Shown here: piece after piece, positions 18,673 through 26,870 of the stretch
How positions within the stretch are numbered: the first letter of the stretch is position 1
Layout of the letters: the number at the start of each line of letters is the position of its first letter
Source: a bacterium
GTDB lineage: Bacteria > Hydrothermota > DG-26 > JAUXAN01
Reading direction: 5' to 3'
DNA: 64,000 nt
NCBI GenBank assembly: GCA_030619885.1
Contig: JAUXAN010000003.1
Span: 28,095 to 92,094 of the forward strand
Translations under genes and position numbers: made by a program
Notes under the pieces: generated by a model
Told to the model about the DNA's origin: nothing
The model's database searches: none
What the model saw: only the letters and a program-made list of their open reading frames with translations

Positions 18673-19324
18673 AATTGTGCCTTCATTACTTTCAGCAGAT
18701 TTTTCAAAATTGAAAGAGGAACTGGCACTTGTGGAAGAGGCAGAGTGTGAAATCATGCACCTGGATGTGATGGATGGACATTTTGTGAAAAATATTACCT
18801 TTGGTCCGATTATAGTAGAGGCTATTCGAAAATTGACAGATTTGACATTGGATGTTCACCTCATGATTGAGAACCCTGAGTTTTATATTGAAAAATTTGC
18901 AGAAAGTGGTTCAGACTGGATTACTTTTCATATAGAGACGGTGAGTGAAGTAGGCCAGATTATAAACAAGATTAAAAAGTATAAGAAAAAAGCGGGTATA
19001 TCTTTAAACCCGTCAACACCAATTGAAAATGTAGAACCTTATCTATCCGATCTGGACCTTGTATTGGTGATGAGTGTCAACCCTGGTTTTGGGGGTCAGT
19101 CATTCATCCCAGAAGTCATACAGAAGATAAAAGCTTTGCGGGGATTCATACATGGAAACAGTCCAAAAATTGAGGTGGATGGGGGGATAAATAAGGAGAA
19201 TATAAAGGATGTAGTGAACGCAGGTGCGGAACTATTAGTATGTGGCTCTGCTATTTTCAAAGCCGACGACCCGAAAGCCATGATAAACCAGTTGAACAAG
19301 CGGGTTAATAGTTCAAAAGTATAA
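18665..19324 (+). CDS. rpe: Ribulose-phosphate 3-epimerase
   Basis: A 219-residue TIM-barrel metalloenzyme interconverting ribulose-5-phosphate and xylulose-5-phosphate in the pentose phosphate pathway. Signature segments: PSLLSADFSKLKEEL, MHLDVMDGHFVKNITFG, DVHLMIENPE, VMSVNPGFGGQSFIP, KIEVDGGINKEN and GSAIF. Length is normal. Its start lies 8 nt inside the pseudouridine synthase gene, preceded by GGAGGGGGAG as ribosome binding site. Confidence 0.95.
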   Translation: MFKIVPSLLSADFSKLKEELALVEEAECEIMHLDVMDGHFVKNITFGPIIVEAIRKLTDLTLDVHLMIENPEFYIEKFAESGSDWITFHIETVSEVGQIINKIKKYKKKAGISLNPSTPIENVEPYLSDLDLVLVMSVNPGFGGQSFIPEVIQKIKALRGFIHGNSPKIEVDGGINKENIKDVVNAGAELLVCGSAIFKADDPKAMINQLNKRVNSSKV

Positions 19325-19459
19325 AAAATTTCTCATCAACTGGCTCAAAATCTACGAAATCTATACCACCACTCACAACTGTGCTGTTCTTTTTTCATTA
19401 AAAATTTGTAGGAAGATTGCTCACAGAACTGTAGATTAGTCTCTGTGGTTAATTTTTTA

Positions 19460-19487
19460 TTGACAAAGAATCTCGAATATTTAGAAT
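19460..19487 (+). promoter_or_regulatory. Promoter of the trxB operon, near-leaderless
   Basis: TTGACA (19460-19465), 16-nt spacer, TAGAAT (19482-19487); ATG 19498 lies 10 nt beyond the -10. CTCTGTGG and a T-run precede the -35. The rest of the gap 19325-19440 contains no recognisable feature. Confidence 0.65.
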
Positions 19488-19497
19488 ACGATTGATT

Positions 19498-20424
19498 ATG
19501 GGCTATGATTTGACCATCATCGGGGGAGGAGCAGCAGGTTTAACAGCAGGCATTTATGCATCAAGGGGAGGGCTCAAAACCCTCCTGGTCGAAAAACTTC
19601 CATTGATAGGCGGACTTGCAAGAACAACAGATAGAATAGAAAATTATCCTGGTTTTCCTTCCGCTATCACAGGTACAGAATTGATGGAAAATATGAAACA
19701 ACAGGCGCAAGGTTTTGGAGTCCAAATCCTTACAAAAGAGATAGTCTCAATAGATTTTAAATCCGAAATCAAATCCATCTCTACAAAGGATGAAGAATTC
19801 AAAGCAACTTCCATAATAATCGCTACGGGAACCCAGCCTGTAAAATTGGGAATTCCAGGAGAAGAAAAATTCATGGGAAGAGGTGTTTCATATTGTGCTA
19901 CCTGTGATGGGCCGCTCTTTAAAAACAAAAATATTGTCATTGTAGGCTGTGGTAACTCGGGATTGCAGGAAGGACTCTTTTTGCTCAAATTCGTTAATCA
20001 TATAACATATATTGAATTCCTCCCATATATGACCGGTGAGAAGATTCTGCAGGATAGAATAAAAGATAAAAAAAGAACGACTTTTTATTCAAATACTATC
20101 TTAACAGAGATAAAAGGGGGCGATAAGGTAGAGGCGGTAACTGTAAAAAATAGAGGGAATAATGAATTGAAAGAGATACCCGCAGATGGCGTATTTATCT
20201 ATGCAGGTTCGAAACCGAACACACTCTTTTTAAATGGTGCGGTAGAACTCGACAAAGCTGGTTATATAATTACTAATGAAAGAATGGAAACATCCGTTTC
20301 AGGAATCTATGCGGCCGGAGATGTTAGAAAGAAAGATTTACGTCAAGTAGCCACTGCAGTAAGTGACGGGGCAACCGCCGCTTTTATGGCGATTGAATAC
20401 ATTGAAAGAAAGGAGAGTTTATGA
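19498..20424 (+). CDS. trxB: Thioredoxin-disulfide reductase
   Basis: A 308-residue FAD/NADPH flavoenzyme that reduces thioredoxin. The N-terminal FAD site is TIIGGGAAGLTAGIYASRGG, the redox motif is CATC (Cys133, Cys136), the NADPH domain has VGCGNSG, and the C-terminal FAD motif is GIYAAGDVRKKDLRQVATA. I prefer ATG 19498; a TTG at 19492 would add two residues but would leave only 4 nt after the -10 box. It overlaps the thioredoxin-like lipoprotein gene by 4 nt, which suggests a reductase-thioredoxin pairing. Confidence 0.93.
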   Translation: MGYDLTIIGGGAAGLTAGIYASRGGLKTLLVEKLPLIGGLARTTDRIENYPGFPSAITGTELMENMKQQAQGFGVQILTKEIVSIDFKSEIKSISTKDEEFKATSIIIATGTQPVKLGIPGEEKFMGRGVSYCATCDGPLFKNKNIVIVGCGNSGLQEGLFLLKFVNHITYIEFLPYMTGEKILQDRIKDKKRTTFYSNTILTEIKGGDKVEAVTVKNRGNNELKEIPADGVFIYAGSKPNTLFLNGAVELDKAGYIITNERMETSVSGIYAAGDVRKKDLRQVATAVSDGATAAFMAIEYIERKESL

Positions 20425-20915
20425 AGAAAATATTGGTTTTCGCCTTAATTTTAATAATATTTACAGGATTTGGATGCTCGGATAAGGAGAGTACATCGTC
20501 AAGAAAGACACCGATTGATTTCACTTTACCAGATTTGGATGGAAATGATGTAAAACTGAGTTCACTCAAAGGTAATGTCGTTCTCGTTGATTTCTGGGCA
20601 ACATGGTGTCCACCCTGTAAAGCAGAAATTCCGCATTTGATTACATTATATGAGACATACAAAGGAAAGGGGCTCGTCGTTTTGGGAGTAGGACTGGATG
20701 ATGAACAAAAATTGAAAGATTTCGCAGAAGAATATAGCATCACCTATCCAATTCTCATAGGCACAAAAGACCTCTCGCAAAAGTATGGAATAATCGGTAT
20801 ACCTACCACCTACCTTATAGATAAAAAAGGAAAAATCGGTTTTAAACACATCGGATTTCGTGAGGGGCTTGAGAAGGAGATGGAAAGGGAGATAAACATA
20901 CTCCTTGAAGAATGA
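20421..20915 (+). CDS. TlpA/ResA-like thioredoxin lipoprotein
   Basis: A 164-residue protein. A signal peptide ending in a lipobox (FTGFGC, lipidated Cys19) anchors it in the envelope. The thioredoxin fold of the AhpC/TSA-TlpA type contains VDFWATWCPPCKAEIPHL, with the redox pair Cys63/Cys66 and the cis-Pro segment GIPTTYLID. The family supplies or removes reducing power outside the cytoplasm, for instance in cytochrome c maturation. It overlaps trxB and glycerate kinase by 4 nt each. Confidence 0.9.
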   Translation: MKKILVFALILIIFTGFGCSDKESTSSRKTPIDFTLPDLDGNDVKLSSLKGNVVLVDFWATWCPPCKAEIPHLITLYETYKGKGLVVLGVGLDDEQKLKDFAEEYSITYPILIGTKDLSQKYGIIGIPTTYLIDKKGKIGFKHIGFREGLEKEMEREINILLEE

Positions 20916-22237
20916 GAGACCTGCGCGACGATGCATTAAAAATTTTTAATTACTCTCTGAAAGCAGCCAATGCTGGACATGCGGTCGATCGCCATTTGAA
21001 AATTGTAGGGAACAGGCATGCCTGTTCCCTACTTGTCGCAGACGACTGTGAATACGAGCTTAAAAACTATGAGAATATCTATGTGGTTGGGGCAGGAAAG
21101 TGTAGCGGTGCCATGGGGGCTAAACTTGAGCAGATACTGGGGAAAAGAATCACCCGTGGTCTACTCATTGTAAAATATGGACAGAAAAGGTATTTGGAAC
21201 GAATAGATGTGGTTGAAGGGGCTCACCCTGTTCCTGATAGGGTATGCATCGATGCCACCAGAAAGATTGTAGAACTTCTCTCAACGACAACATCGAATGA
21301 TTTAATTATATGCCTTCTATCAGGTGGTGGTAGTTCTCTCCTTACATTACCTCAAAACGGAATAGAACTCGAGGATCTTGAAAAAGTCACTTCTCTTTTT
21401 TTAGAATGTGGTGCGACCATATCAGAAATCAATACCGTAAGAAAACATCTATCAAGGGTCAAAGGTGGGAGGCTCGCCAGAATTGCCTTTCCTTCGCAGA
21501 TGGTAACCCTTATCCTTTCGGATGTAATCGGTGACCCTTTGGATGTGATTGCTTCAGGACCAACCGCTCCCGACCCTTCCACATTTCAAGACTGTATAAC
21601 TATGTTTAAAAAATACGAGATTGAAAGAAAAATACCGGAACCGATTTTAAGGTATATCAAAACTGCACCTGAAGAAACACCTAAAGATTCTGATCCTGTA
21701 TTTAAAAGGGTGAAGAATATAATAGTGGGAAATAATAGACTTGCTATCGATGCGGCAGAAAGATGCGCATCAGAACTCGGGTACAACACCCTGATTCTAT
21801 CGTCTTCAATTGAAGGTGAGGCAAGGGAGATTGCAAAGATTCATTCTTCCATCGCAAAAGAGGTTCTAAACTCAGGCGACCCTGTAAAACCACCCGCGTG
21901 TATCATCTCTGGTGGGGAAACTACAGTCACTCTGTCAGGGAAGGGCAAAGGGGGGAGGAACACAGAATTTGCACTCGCATCAGCTCTGTGTATAGATGGG
22001 CTGGACAGAGTAGCCATACTGAGCGGTGCCACCGATGGTACGGATGGTCCTACCGATTCTGCGGGGGCAGTTGTTAATGGGAAAACTGTAAAGAGAGCGG
22101 CAAAAAAAGGTATTGATGCAAAAGCGTATTTAAAAAACAACGATTCTTACAATTTCTTTGCCCACATCAAAGACTTGCTCAAAACAGGCAACACCGACAC
22201 CAATGTTATGGACATCCAGTTAGTCTTGGTGAGATAG
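20912..22237 (+). CDS. Glycerate 2-kinase, GckA/MOFRL family
   Basis: A 441-residue kinase converting D-glycerate to 2-phosphoglycerate. The N-terminal DUF4147 domain has YVVGAGKCSGAMG, EGAHPVPDR, LLSGGGSSLL, VRKHLSRVKGGRLA and LSDVIGDPLDVIASGPTAPD. The C-terminal MOFRL domain has SGGETTVTLSGKGKGGRNTEFALA and SGATDGTDGPTDSAGA. Residues 32-41 (VGNRHACSLL) are encoded by a palindromic repeat inserted in frame between the N-terminal helix and the first strand, where relatives have a short variable loop. It overlaps the TlpA-like gene by 4 nt. Confidence 0.9.
   Translation: MRDLRDDALKIFNYSLKAANAGHAVDRHLKIVGNRHACSLLVADDCEYELKNYENIYVVGAGKCSGAMGAKLEQILGKRITRGLLIVKYGQKRYLERIDVVEGAHPVPDRVCIDATRKIVELLSTTTSNDLIICLLSGGGSSLLTLPQNGIELEDLEKVTSLFLECGATISEINTVRKHLSRVKGGRLARIAFPSQMVTLILSDVIGDPLDVIASGPTAPDPSTFQDCITMFKKYEIERKIPEPILRYIKTAPEETPKDSDPVFKRVKNIIVGNNRLAIDAAERCASELGYNTLILSSSIEGEAREIAKIHSSIAKEVLNSGDPVKPPACIISGGETTVTLSGKGKGGRNTEFALASALCIDGLDRVAILSGATDGTDGPTDSAGAVVNGKTVKRAAKKGIDAKAYLKNNDSYNFFAHIKDLLKTGNTDTNVMDIQLVLVR
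21005..21032 (+). repeat. Perfect 28-bp palindrome inside the glycerate kinase reading frame
   Basis: Half-site GTAGGGAACAGGCA followed by its exact reverse complement. It starts on a codon boundary of the kinase frame (codon 32) and introduces no stop. It differs from the intergenic element at 17523-17548 by one A-to-G and one matching T-to-C, so the palindrome is preserved. This resembles REP or Rickettsia palindromic elements living in coding sequence. Confidence 0.85.
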
Positions 22238-22249
22238 ATAAGGAGAGCA

Positions 22250-23257
22250 TTGCCACCTCAAAAGATATTTCTTAAAGAGAGGATTAAAAGAGGGTTAAGA
22301 CTATTTTTGATCATCACTATAATAACTCTCATCATAATCCTTCTTTTAACCATTAAAAAAGAGACATGGGGTTCTTTCAAAAAGTTGAAGGCACAATATT
22401 TCTTAATAATAGGAGCTTTGTGGATGATCTATATTCTTTTCGATGGTTTGAGGTTAATGACACTGGTAAATTCTCTTGGAGGTAGAATAAATTTAAAGGC
22501 ATCGATTGATGTCATATTAGCAGGTATATTTCTTGCAGCAGTGACCCCGTTCCAGTTAGGTGGATTTCCACTCCAACTTTATATACTTAACAAAAAATCT
22601 TTATCACTTGGTAAAGGAAGCCTTGCTCTCATATCTAGAGGTATCTTGACGGGTGTGCTACTTTCAACTATTTTCCCTTTCATAATTGTCTATTATAGAA
22701 ATTATTTCACAAGGGGACCGATTAGGGTGCTCTTTGGCTACCTCTCAGTAGTATACATTATTTTCATCACTTCCTTCGTTCTCTTTCTTGTTTTCCCTGC
22801 ACGTTTAAAAAGATTTTTTTCTTTTCTGAAAAAATATAGATGGCTGGGAAGATTTTATGATAAATTCTTCTATGAAGTTTATGAAATGAGAAGTGGATTT
22901 GGAAATTTTTTTACCACCCAAAAGGCTATGCTACTTGTGGCATTTCTGTATACTATTGTTTCTATGGGAGCATACTATCTGATGCCGTTCTTTATAATCA
23001 CAGGGCTCGGAGTTGATGCTCCATTTATAAATGTTACTGTTTTACAGATAATAATACACTGTCTACTTATGTTCATTCCAACCCCAGGGGCATCGGGTGT
23101 TGCAGAAGGGGGGTTCACTTTCCTTTATAAAGGTATCTGTCCTTTAGAACTCTTGGGAATCTACACCTTGATATGGCGATTTTTCACCTTTTATCTGGGA
23201 GCAGCGATTGGAGGTATATTCATTGTGAAACTGCTTAAAACAAAAGAAATCTTGTGA
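22250..23257 (+). CDS. UPF0104 / LPG-synthase-type integral membrane protein
   Basis: A 335-residue polytopic membrane protein with about eight hydrophobic segments, basic N-terminus (KERIKRGLRLFLII) and family features AGIFLAAVTPFQLGGFPLQ, FIPTPGASGVAEGGF and a final ...GAAIGGIFIVKLL. It matches the lysylphosphatidylglycerol synthase transmembrane region (UPF0104), here without the aminoacyltransferase domain; such proteins are thought to act in lipid or glycan flipping. The start is TTG 22250 with AGGAG just upstream. It overlaps rsmA by 4 nt. Confidence 0.75.
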   Translation: MPPQKIFLKERIKRGLRLFLIITIITLIIILLLTIKKETWGSFKKLKAQYFLIIGALWMIYILFDGLRLMTLVNSLGGRINLKASIDVILAGIFLAAVTPFQLGGFPLQLYILNKKSLSLGKGSLALISRGILTGVLLSTIFPFIIVYYRNYFTRGPIRVLFGYLSVVYIIFITSFVLFLVFPARLKRFFSFLKKYRWLGRFYDKFFYEVYEMRSGFGNFFTTQKAMLLVAFLYTIVSMGAYYLMPFFIITGLGVDAPFINVTVLQIIIHCLLMFIPTPGASGVAEGGFTFLYKGICPLELLGIYTLIWRFFTFYLGAAIGGIFIVKLLKTKEIL

Positions 23258-24084
23258 ATGAGAGAATATATATAAGGAAAGTCTTAAAACAGACCTCTAT
23301 TCGTTTGAACAAAAAACTGGGTCAGACTTTTCTCATAGATGATGGAATAGCAGAAAAGATAGTAGAATCAGCACATATAAAAAAAGACGATGTCTGCCTG
23401 GAAATAGGCGCTGGATTTGGAGTGTTGACTCAAAAGATAGCACGAAGAGCCAAAAAGGTTATAGCGGTTGAAATAGACAGGCGGATATTTGAAATTTTAA
23501 AAAAAAGATTGAAATGCAGTCAAAATTTAACCTTGCTCAACGATGACATTTTAAAATTGGGCTTGGAAGAGATATTTCAAAAATATGGTAAAGTAAAAAT
23601 AGTATCCAATCTGCCTTACAGTATCACCACGCCTGTAATTGCATACTTGATAAGGAATAGAGAATTTATCGATGGCTGTATCCTTACAATGCAAAAAGAA
23701 GTTGCAGAAAGATTGGTGGCTCGACCTGGCACGAAGGCATACGGTGTACTCACGGTTAAAGTGAAATATTTCATAGAAACGCATCCTCTATTCTATATAC
23801 CGAAGGACAGATTCCTACCTTCTCCAGAAGTAGATTCAGCTACGGTGAATTTGGAATTTTTAGACAAACCGAGGATCAGCGTGATCTGTGAAGATCTTTT
23901 CTTTAAAGTTATAGATTTGAGTTTCCAGCAGAGGAGGAAGATGTTAAAAAACTGCATCTTTATATCGAAAAAAGATGCATCCCAACTACCTATTGACTTG
24001 CGTCGGAGAGGAGAAACTTTAAGTGTGGAAGAATTCGCAAAGCTGGCAAATGGTCTGACCAAAATTGGTATCACTTCTCTGTAA
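23254..24084 (+). CDS. rsmA: 16S rRNA dimethyladenosine transferase
   Basis: RsmA/KsgA dimethylates the adjacent adenines A1518 and A1519 near the 3' end of 16S rRNA during 30S maturation. At 276 residues it has normal length. The N-terminal LGQTFLIDDGIAEKIV, the SAM motif EIGAGFGVLT, the acidic VEIDRR and the catalytic NLPYSITTPVI are present, with the C-terminal helical domain (FQQRRKMLKNC). It overlaps the upstream gene by 4 nt and converges with ftsX 29 nt downstream without a visible terminator. Confidence 0.94.
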   Translation: MNERIYIRKVLKQTSIRLNKKLGQTFLIDDGIAEKIVESAHIKKDDVCLEIGAGFGVLTQKIARRAKKVIAVEIDRRIFEILKKRLKCSQNLTLLNDDILKLGLEEIFQKYGKVKIVSNLPYSITTPVIAYLIRNREFIDGCILTMQKEVAERLVARPGTKAYGVLTVKVKYFIETHPLFYIPKDRFLPSPEVDSATVNLEFLDKPRISVICEDLFFKVIDLSFQQRRKMLKNCIFISKKDASQLPIDLRRRGETLSVEEFAKLANGLTKIGITSL

Positions 24085-24113
24085 TTAAGTGAACGAGTAT
24101 TGTAATCATACGC

Positions 24114-24968
24114 TTACATCTTCAAGAACTTCCTTATGGAGATTGCACTCCCGATATATCCGAGAACGCATCCAAAGATTACTATTCCTCCTACAAGTTC
24201 CTTTACAGGGAATATTATCCCATGGAATTTTATCGTCACTAGTTTATAGAGTCCGAAAAGGACGCAGGATGCAAAAAAGCCTCCGAAGAGTCCATAGAAG
24301 AATCCTTCGAGGAGGAAGGGCCTTCTTATAAATCCGCTTTTTGCTCCAACGAGTTTCATAATTTCGATGGCATCTCCTCTTGTAATTAAAGTGAGTTTTA
24401 TGGTATTTGACACAACAAAAATCGATGCGAGCCCTAATGCAATACCCAATATCAAATCCAATATAACCCCTCCTGTAATTATCTTCTGGAGACGCTCTAC
24501 GGTTTTTTCCCCATATCTGACTTCTTCTACGCCAAGCATGTTTTCAATCATGGATGAAATTTTTGCCACTGCCTCTTTTGTTTTAAATCTGTCTTCGAGT
24601 TTTATCCTGAAGGATGCAGGGAGAGGGTTCGTCTTTATAGCAGAGAGTAGTTCTGGTGTGTCCTGTAACTCTTTGCTGAATTCTTCCATCGCTTTCTCTT
24701 TCGAGATGAAAACAATTTCCTCAACGCCACCTATAGTTAAAATCTCTTTCTGTAACTTTTCTATATTTTCTTTGTCCATGTCGTCTTTGAGGAAAGCGGT
24801 TATTTCAACCCTTGTTTTAAAAATATCTATAATCTCAAGCAGATTGACTGTTACAAGGAGGAAGAGTCCGATTATGAATAATGAAGCGGTTGTTACTCCG
24901 ATTGTAAGAAAAGTAGTGGTCTTTCTTTCTTTGAATGACCTAAAGGCTTCGTTTACGGCGTAGCCCAT
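24114..24968 (-). CDS. ftsX: Cell division protein FtsX
   Basis: FtsX is the permease partner of FtsE and activates septal peptidoglycan hydrolases. At 284 residues: one N-terminal membrane segment (LTIGVTTASLFIIGLFLLV), an extracytoplasmic domain (about residues 50-165, with EITAFLKDDMDKE), and three C-terminal segments, with the typical LKLVGA-like helix (IEIMKLVGAKSGFIRRPFLLEG). It overlaps the ftsE 3' end by 29 nt. Confidence 0.9.
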   Translation of the reverse strand: MGYAVNEAFRSFKERKTTTFLTIGVTTASLFIIGLFLLVTVNLLEIIDIFKTRVEITAFLKDDMDKENIEKLQKEILTIGGVEEIVFISKEKAMEEFSKELQDTPELLSAIKTNPLPASFRIKLEDRFKTKEAVAKISSMIENMLGVEEVRYGEKTVERLQKIITGGVILDLILGIALGLASIFVVSNTIKLTLITRGDAIEIMKLVGAKSGFIRRPFLLEGFFYGLFGGFFASCVLFGLYKLVTIKFHGIIFPVKELVGGIVIFGCVLGYIGSAISIRKFLKM

Positions 24969-25629
24969 CTTCGTCTCCCTTTATCTCTCCGTGTTCCATA
25001 CTTATAACTCTAAAGGGTAAACTTTTAACAATGTCAAGATTATGTGTTGCCATCAAAATGGTAGTTCCTTTCGCATTTATATCTTTGAGTAAATCGATTA
25101 TCTCCTCCGATCCCTCAGGGTCAACATTCCCTGTTGGTTCATCGGCAAGCAGGATAAAAGGTTCCTTCACCAACGCCCTTCCAATGGCAACCTTCTGCTG
25201 TTCACCACCTGAAATCTGGTATGGATATTGACTCCTTCTGTGCTGAAGTCTTAAATCAGTCAAAACTTCCAGAACTTTTCTTTTTATATATTTTTTTGCC
25301 GCTCCTGTAACCTCAAGTGAGAAGGCTATATTATCGAAGACATTTCTATCAGAGAGTAGTTTAAAATCCTGAAAGATAACACCAACCTTCCTCCGTAGAT
25401 GAGGTATATCTTTTCCCTTAATCGTCTTTGACGAATAGTTTAGAACTGTAATTTCTCCTGTTGTCGGTCTTTCGTCCATATATATGATTTTCAACAGAGT
25501 ACTCTTTCCTGCTCCTGTAGGACCGAGGAGGAAAGCGAATTCACCCTTATCAATTTCCAAGTTGATATCATTCAATGCCCTCCAGTCTTTTTTGTAGACT
25601 TTGGATATATCTTTGAATTCAATTATCAT
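24940..25629 (-). CDS. ftsE: Cell division ATP-binding protein FtsE
   Basis: A 229-residue ABC ATPase working with FtsX at the divisome. Walker A is GPTGAGKST, the Q-loop is in VIFQDFKLL, the signature is ISGGEQQKVAIGRALV, Walker B is ILLADEPTGNVD, and the switch His is in MATHNLDIV. The gene starts at 25629. Its promoter is the 56-bp repeat at 25681-25736, giving a leader of about 73 nt. Confidence 0.94.
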   Translation of the reverse strand: MIIEFKDISKVYKKDWRALNDINLEIDKGEFAFLLGPTGAGKSTLLKIIYMDERPTTGEITVLNYSSKTIKGKDIPHLRRKVGVIFQDFKLLSDRNVFDNIAFSLEVTGAAKKYIKRKVLEVLTDLRLQHRRSQYPYQISGGEQQKVAIGRALVKEPFILLADEPTGNVDPEGSEEIIDLLKDINAKGTTILMATHNLDIVKSLPFRVISMEHGEIKGDEDGLRRKRSL

Positions 25630-25680
25630 TTTTACAGTAGTTCCAGTCTAATACACGGTACTGGATTACCTCTCTCCCTC

Positions 25681-25736
25681 AAAGAACGAGATAAAATCCG
25701 TAGCATTTAATATAATATAAATAGGAACTTTGTCAA
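25681..25736 (-). repeat. 56-bp direct repeat carrying the ftsEX promoter (copy 1)
   Basis: Identical over 56 bp to 26618-26673. Read on the minus strand it contains TTGACA (25736-25731), a 16-nt spacer and TATATT (25714-25709), positioned to transcribe ftsE. The two copies bracket the HAD gene at 25991-26608. Confidence 0.85.
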
Positions 25737-25775
25737 GTATTTAGTGTAGACGGTTTAATACATGTTAACCAGGGG

Positions 25776-25800
25776 ACTCTATTTTCGTAGGAAATAGAGT
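25776..25800. repeat. Inverted repeat (9-bp stem, 7-nt loop)
   Basis: ACTCTATTT, loop TCGTAGG, then the exact complement AAATAGAGT, followed on the plus strand by GTTTTC. It could be a weak terminator or a REP-like relic between ftsE and the HAD gene. No gene on the plus strand ends here. Confidence 0.45.
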
Positions 25801-25836
25801 GTTTTCGCATCGTTATGGGAGGACATTTTTCCTTGA

Positions 25837-25954
25837 ATAATGAAAGTATAAACGCTATTTGAAAAAGATTTTTGACAAATTTCTGGTTTTATGGCATACT
25901 CAATTTGATTATTCGTGTATTTCGTGTGATTCGTGGGTTCTTTTTTCTTGACAC
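25837..25954 (+). repeat. 118-bp promoter-bearing repeat (copy 1)
   Basis: About 90 percent identical by eye to 53860-53977. It includes TTTTTGACAAATTTCTGG, three TCGTG units at 9-10-nt spacing (25914-25935), a T-run and TTGACA (25948-25953). At 53.9 kb the element ends in the tRNA-Val promoter. Here it points into the 3' end of a minus-strand gene, so it is an orphan. Together with the ftsE promoter and the inverted repeat it accounts for the 25630-25990 gap. Confidence 0.75.
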
Positions 25955-25990
25955 AGAGTCTTTGATATGTGTCAGGCGAAGGTTTGAATT

Positions 25991-26608
25991 TCATTCAATT
26001 TTAATTCCTATTTTTTTTAAATCATGAATCATTTTATCATGCGAACTTACCGTAAGGCTTTTTATCCCCATTTCAGATGCGCTCTTGACACAATCATAAT
26101 TGTCATCTAAATACACAATCCTTTTGGATCCAATATTCAAGTATTTTAACACAATTTCATATACCTTGTGTTCAGGTTTCCTGACCTTTATTTCGTGTGA
26201 GCAAAATATCTTTTCAAAAAAATTCAAGGCCTCTGCATATTTTATTTTCCAAACTTTTGAATGTATAACATTTGTGTTCGTTAAGGCAACCAATTTATAA
26301 TTGATTCTTAATGCTCTTAGTGTATTTAGAATGCCCGGAACCATTTCTTCATAAATCGAATTCCATCCCTTTTCAAACTGCTCCTCTGTCAACTCGAATC
26401 CTAACTTATTAGAAACATGTTTCATAAATTGATTGGGAGTGATTTCATTTTTTTCGAATTGTTTAAAAGCCCCATTGAACTCAAATCGTTGACTAACCTC
26501 GTTTGGTTCCAGATTTAAAATTTTTGCCCAATAATTAAAAGTATTTTCAAAGGAGAATTTGAATATTACGTTACCTAAGTCGAAAATTATCGCTTGATAA
26601 TTATTCAT
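25991..26608 (-). CDS. HAD-superfamily hydrolase, YihX-like
   Basis: A 205-residue HAD phosphatase: motif I IIFDLGNVIFKF, motif II the Thr in ALTNTN, motif III the Lys in KVRKPEHKVYE, motif IV VYLDDNYDCVKSA. DLGNV is typical of the alpha-glucose-1-phosphate phosphatase/epoxide hydrolase N-terminal branch. I use ATG 26608 (MNNYQAIIFDLG); longer in-frame starts up to 26677 would be translated from the promoter repeat. It lies between the two 56-bp direct repeats and looks more AT-rich than neighbouring housekeeping genes, suggesting an acquired cassette. Confidence 0.8.
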   Translation of the reverse strand: MNNYQAIIFDLGNVIFKFSFENTFNYWAKILNLEPNEVSQRFEFNGAFKQFEKNEITPNQFMKHVSNKLGFELTEEQFEKGWNSIYEEMVPGILNTLRALRINYKLVALTNTNVIHSKVWKIKYAEALNFFEKIFCSHEIKVRKPEHKVYEIVLKYLNIGSKRIVYLDDNYDCVKSASEMGIKSLTVSSHDKMIHDLKKIGIKIE

Positions 26609-26617
26609 TTTTAAGAT

Positions 26618-26673
26618 AAAGAACGAGATAAAATCCGTAGCATTTAATATAATATAAATAGGAACTTTGTCAA
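26618..26673 (-). repeat. 56-bp direct repeat (copy 2), promoter of the HAD gene
   Basis: Exact copy of 25681-25736, with TTGACA at 26673-26668 and TATATT at 26651-26646 on the minus strand. The predicted leader to ATG 26608 is about 30 nt and has no Shine-Dalgarno site. Confidence 0.85.
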
Positions 26674-26692
26674 CCATTTAATATTTTATTGG

Positions 26693-26754
26693 ATACATGG
26701 TGTCAAGTTTTGACTTGACATTTATTCTAAGACAGTTTTCCTATTATGTCAAGA
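26693..26754 (-). repeat. Dispersed ~62-bp element with tandem minus-strand promoters
   Basis: Similar over its length to 62626-62688, and its first 22 bp to 28643-28664. On the minus strand it reads TTGACA, 17-nt spacer, TAGAAT, then a second TTGACACCATGTAT. Short inverted ends CTTGACAT/ATGTCAAG bracket its inner part (26714-26753). It lies just upstream of the HAD gene's own promoter repeat. Confidence 0.65.
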
Positions 26755-26870
26755 ACCGTCTCCGAACTTATCAAGTTCCAAGACCAACATACGACCTTAT
26801 ACCGGAATTTGTAACAACATTTCTTTTTGCGTTATTTTCATCAAACCATCTTATTCCAGGTACATTTGCT

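Noticed and set aside
19644..19988. Minus-strand open frame inside trxB
   Set aside because: It lies antisense to a strongly conserved gene and has no family motif. Many similar antisense frames in the window were left out for the same reason.
25681..26673. HAD cassette as an integron or IS insertion
   Set aside because: There is no integrase, attC-like site or transposase between the 56-bp copies, and the repeats contain a host-type promoter rather than terminal inverted repeats.
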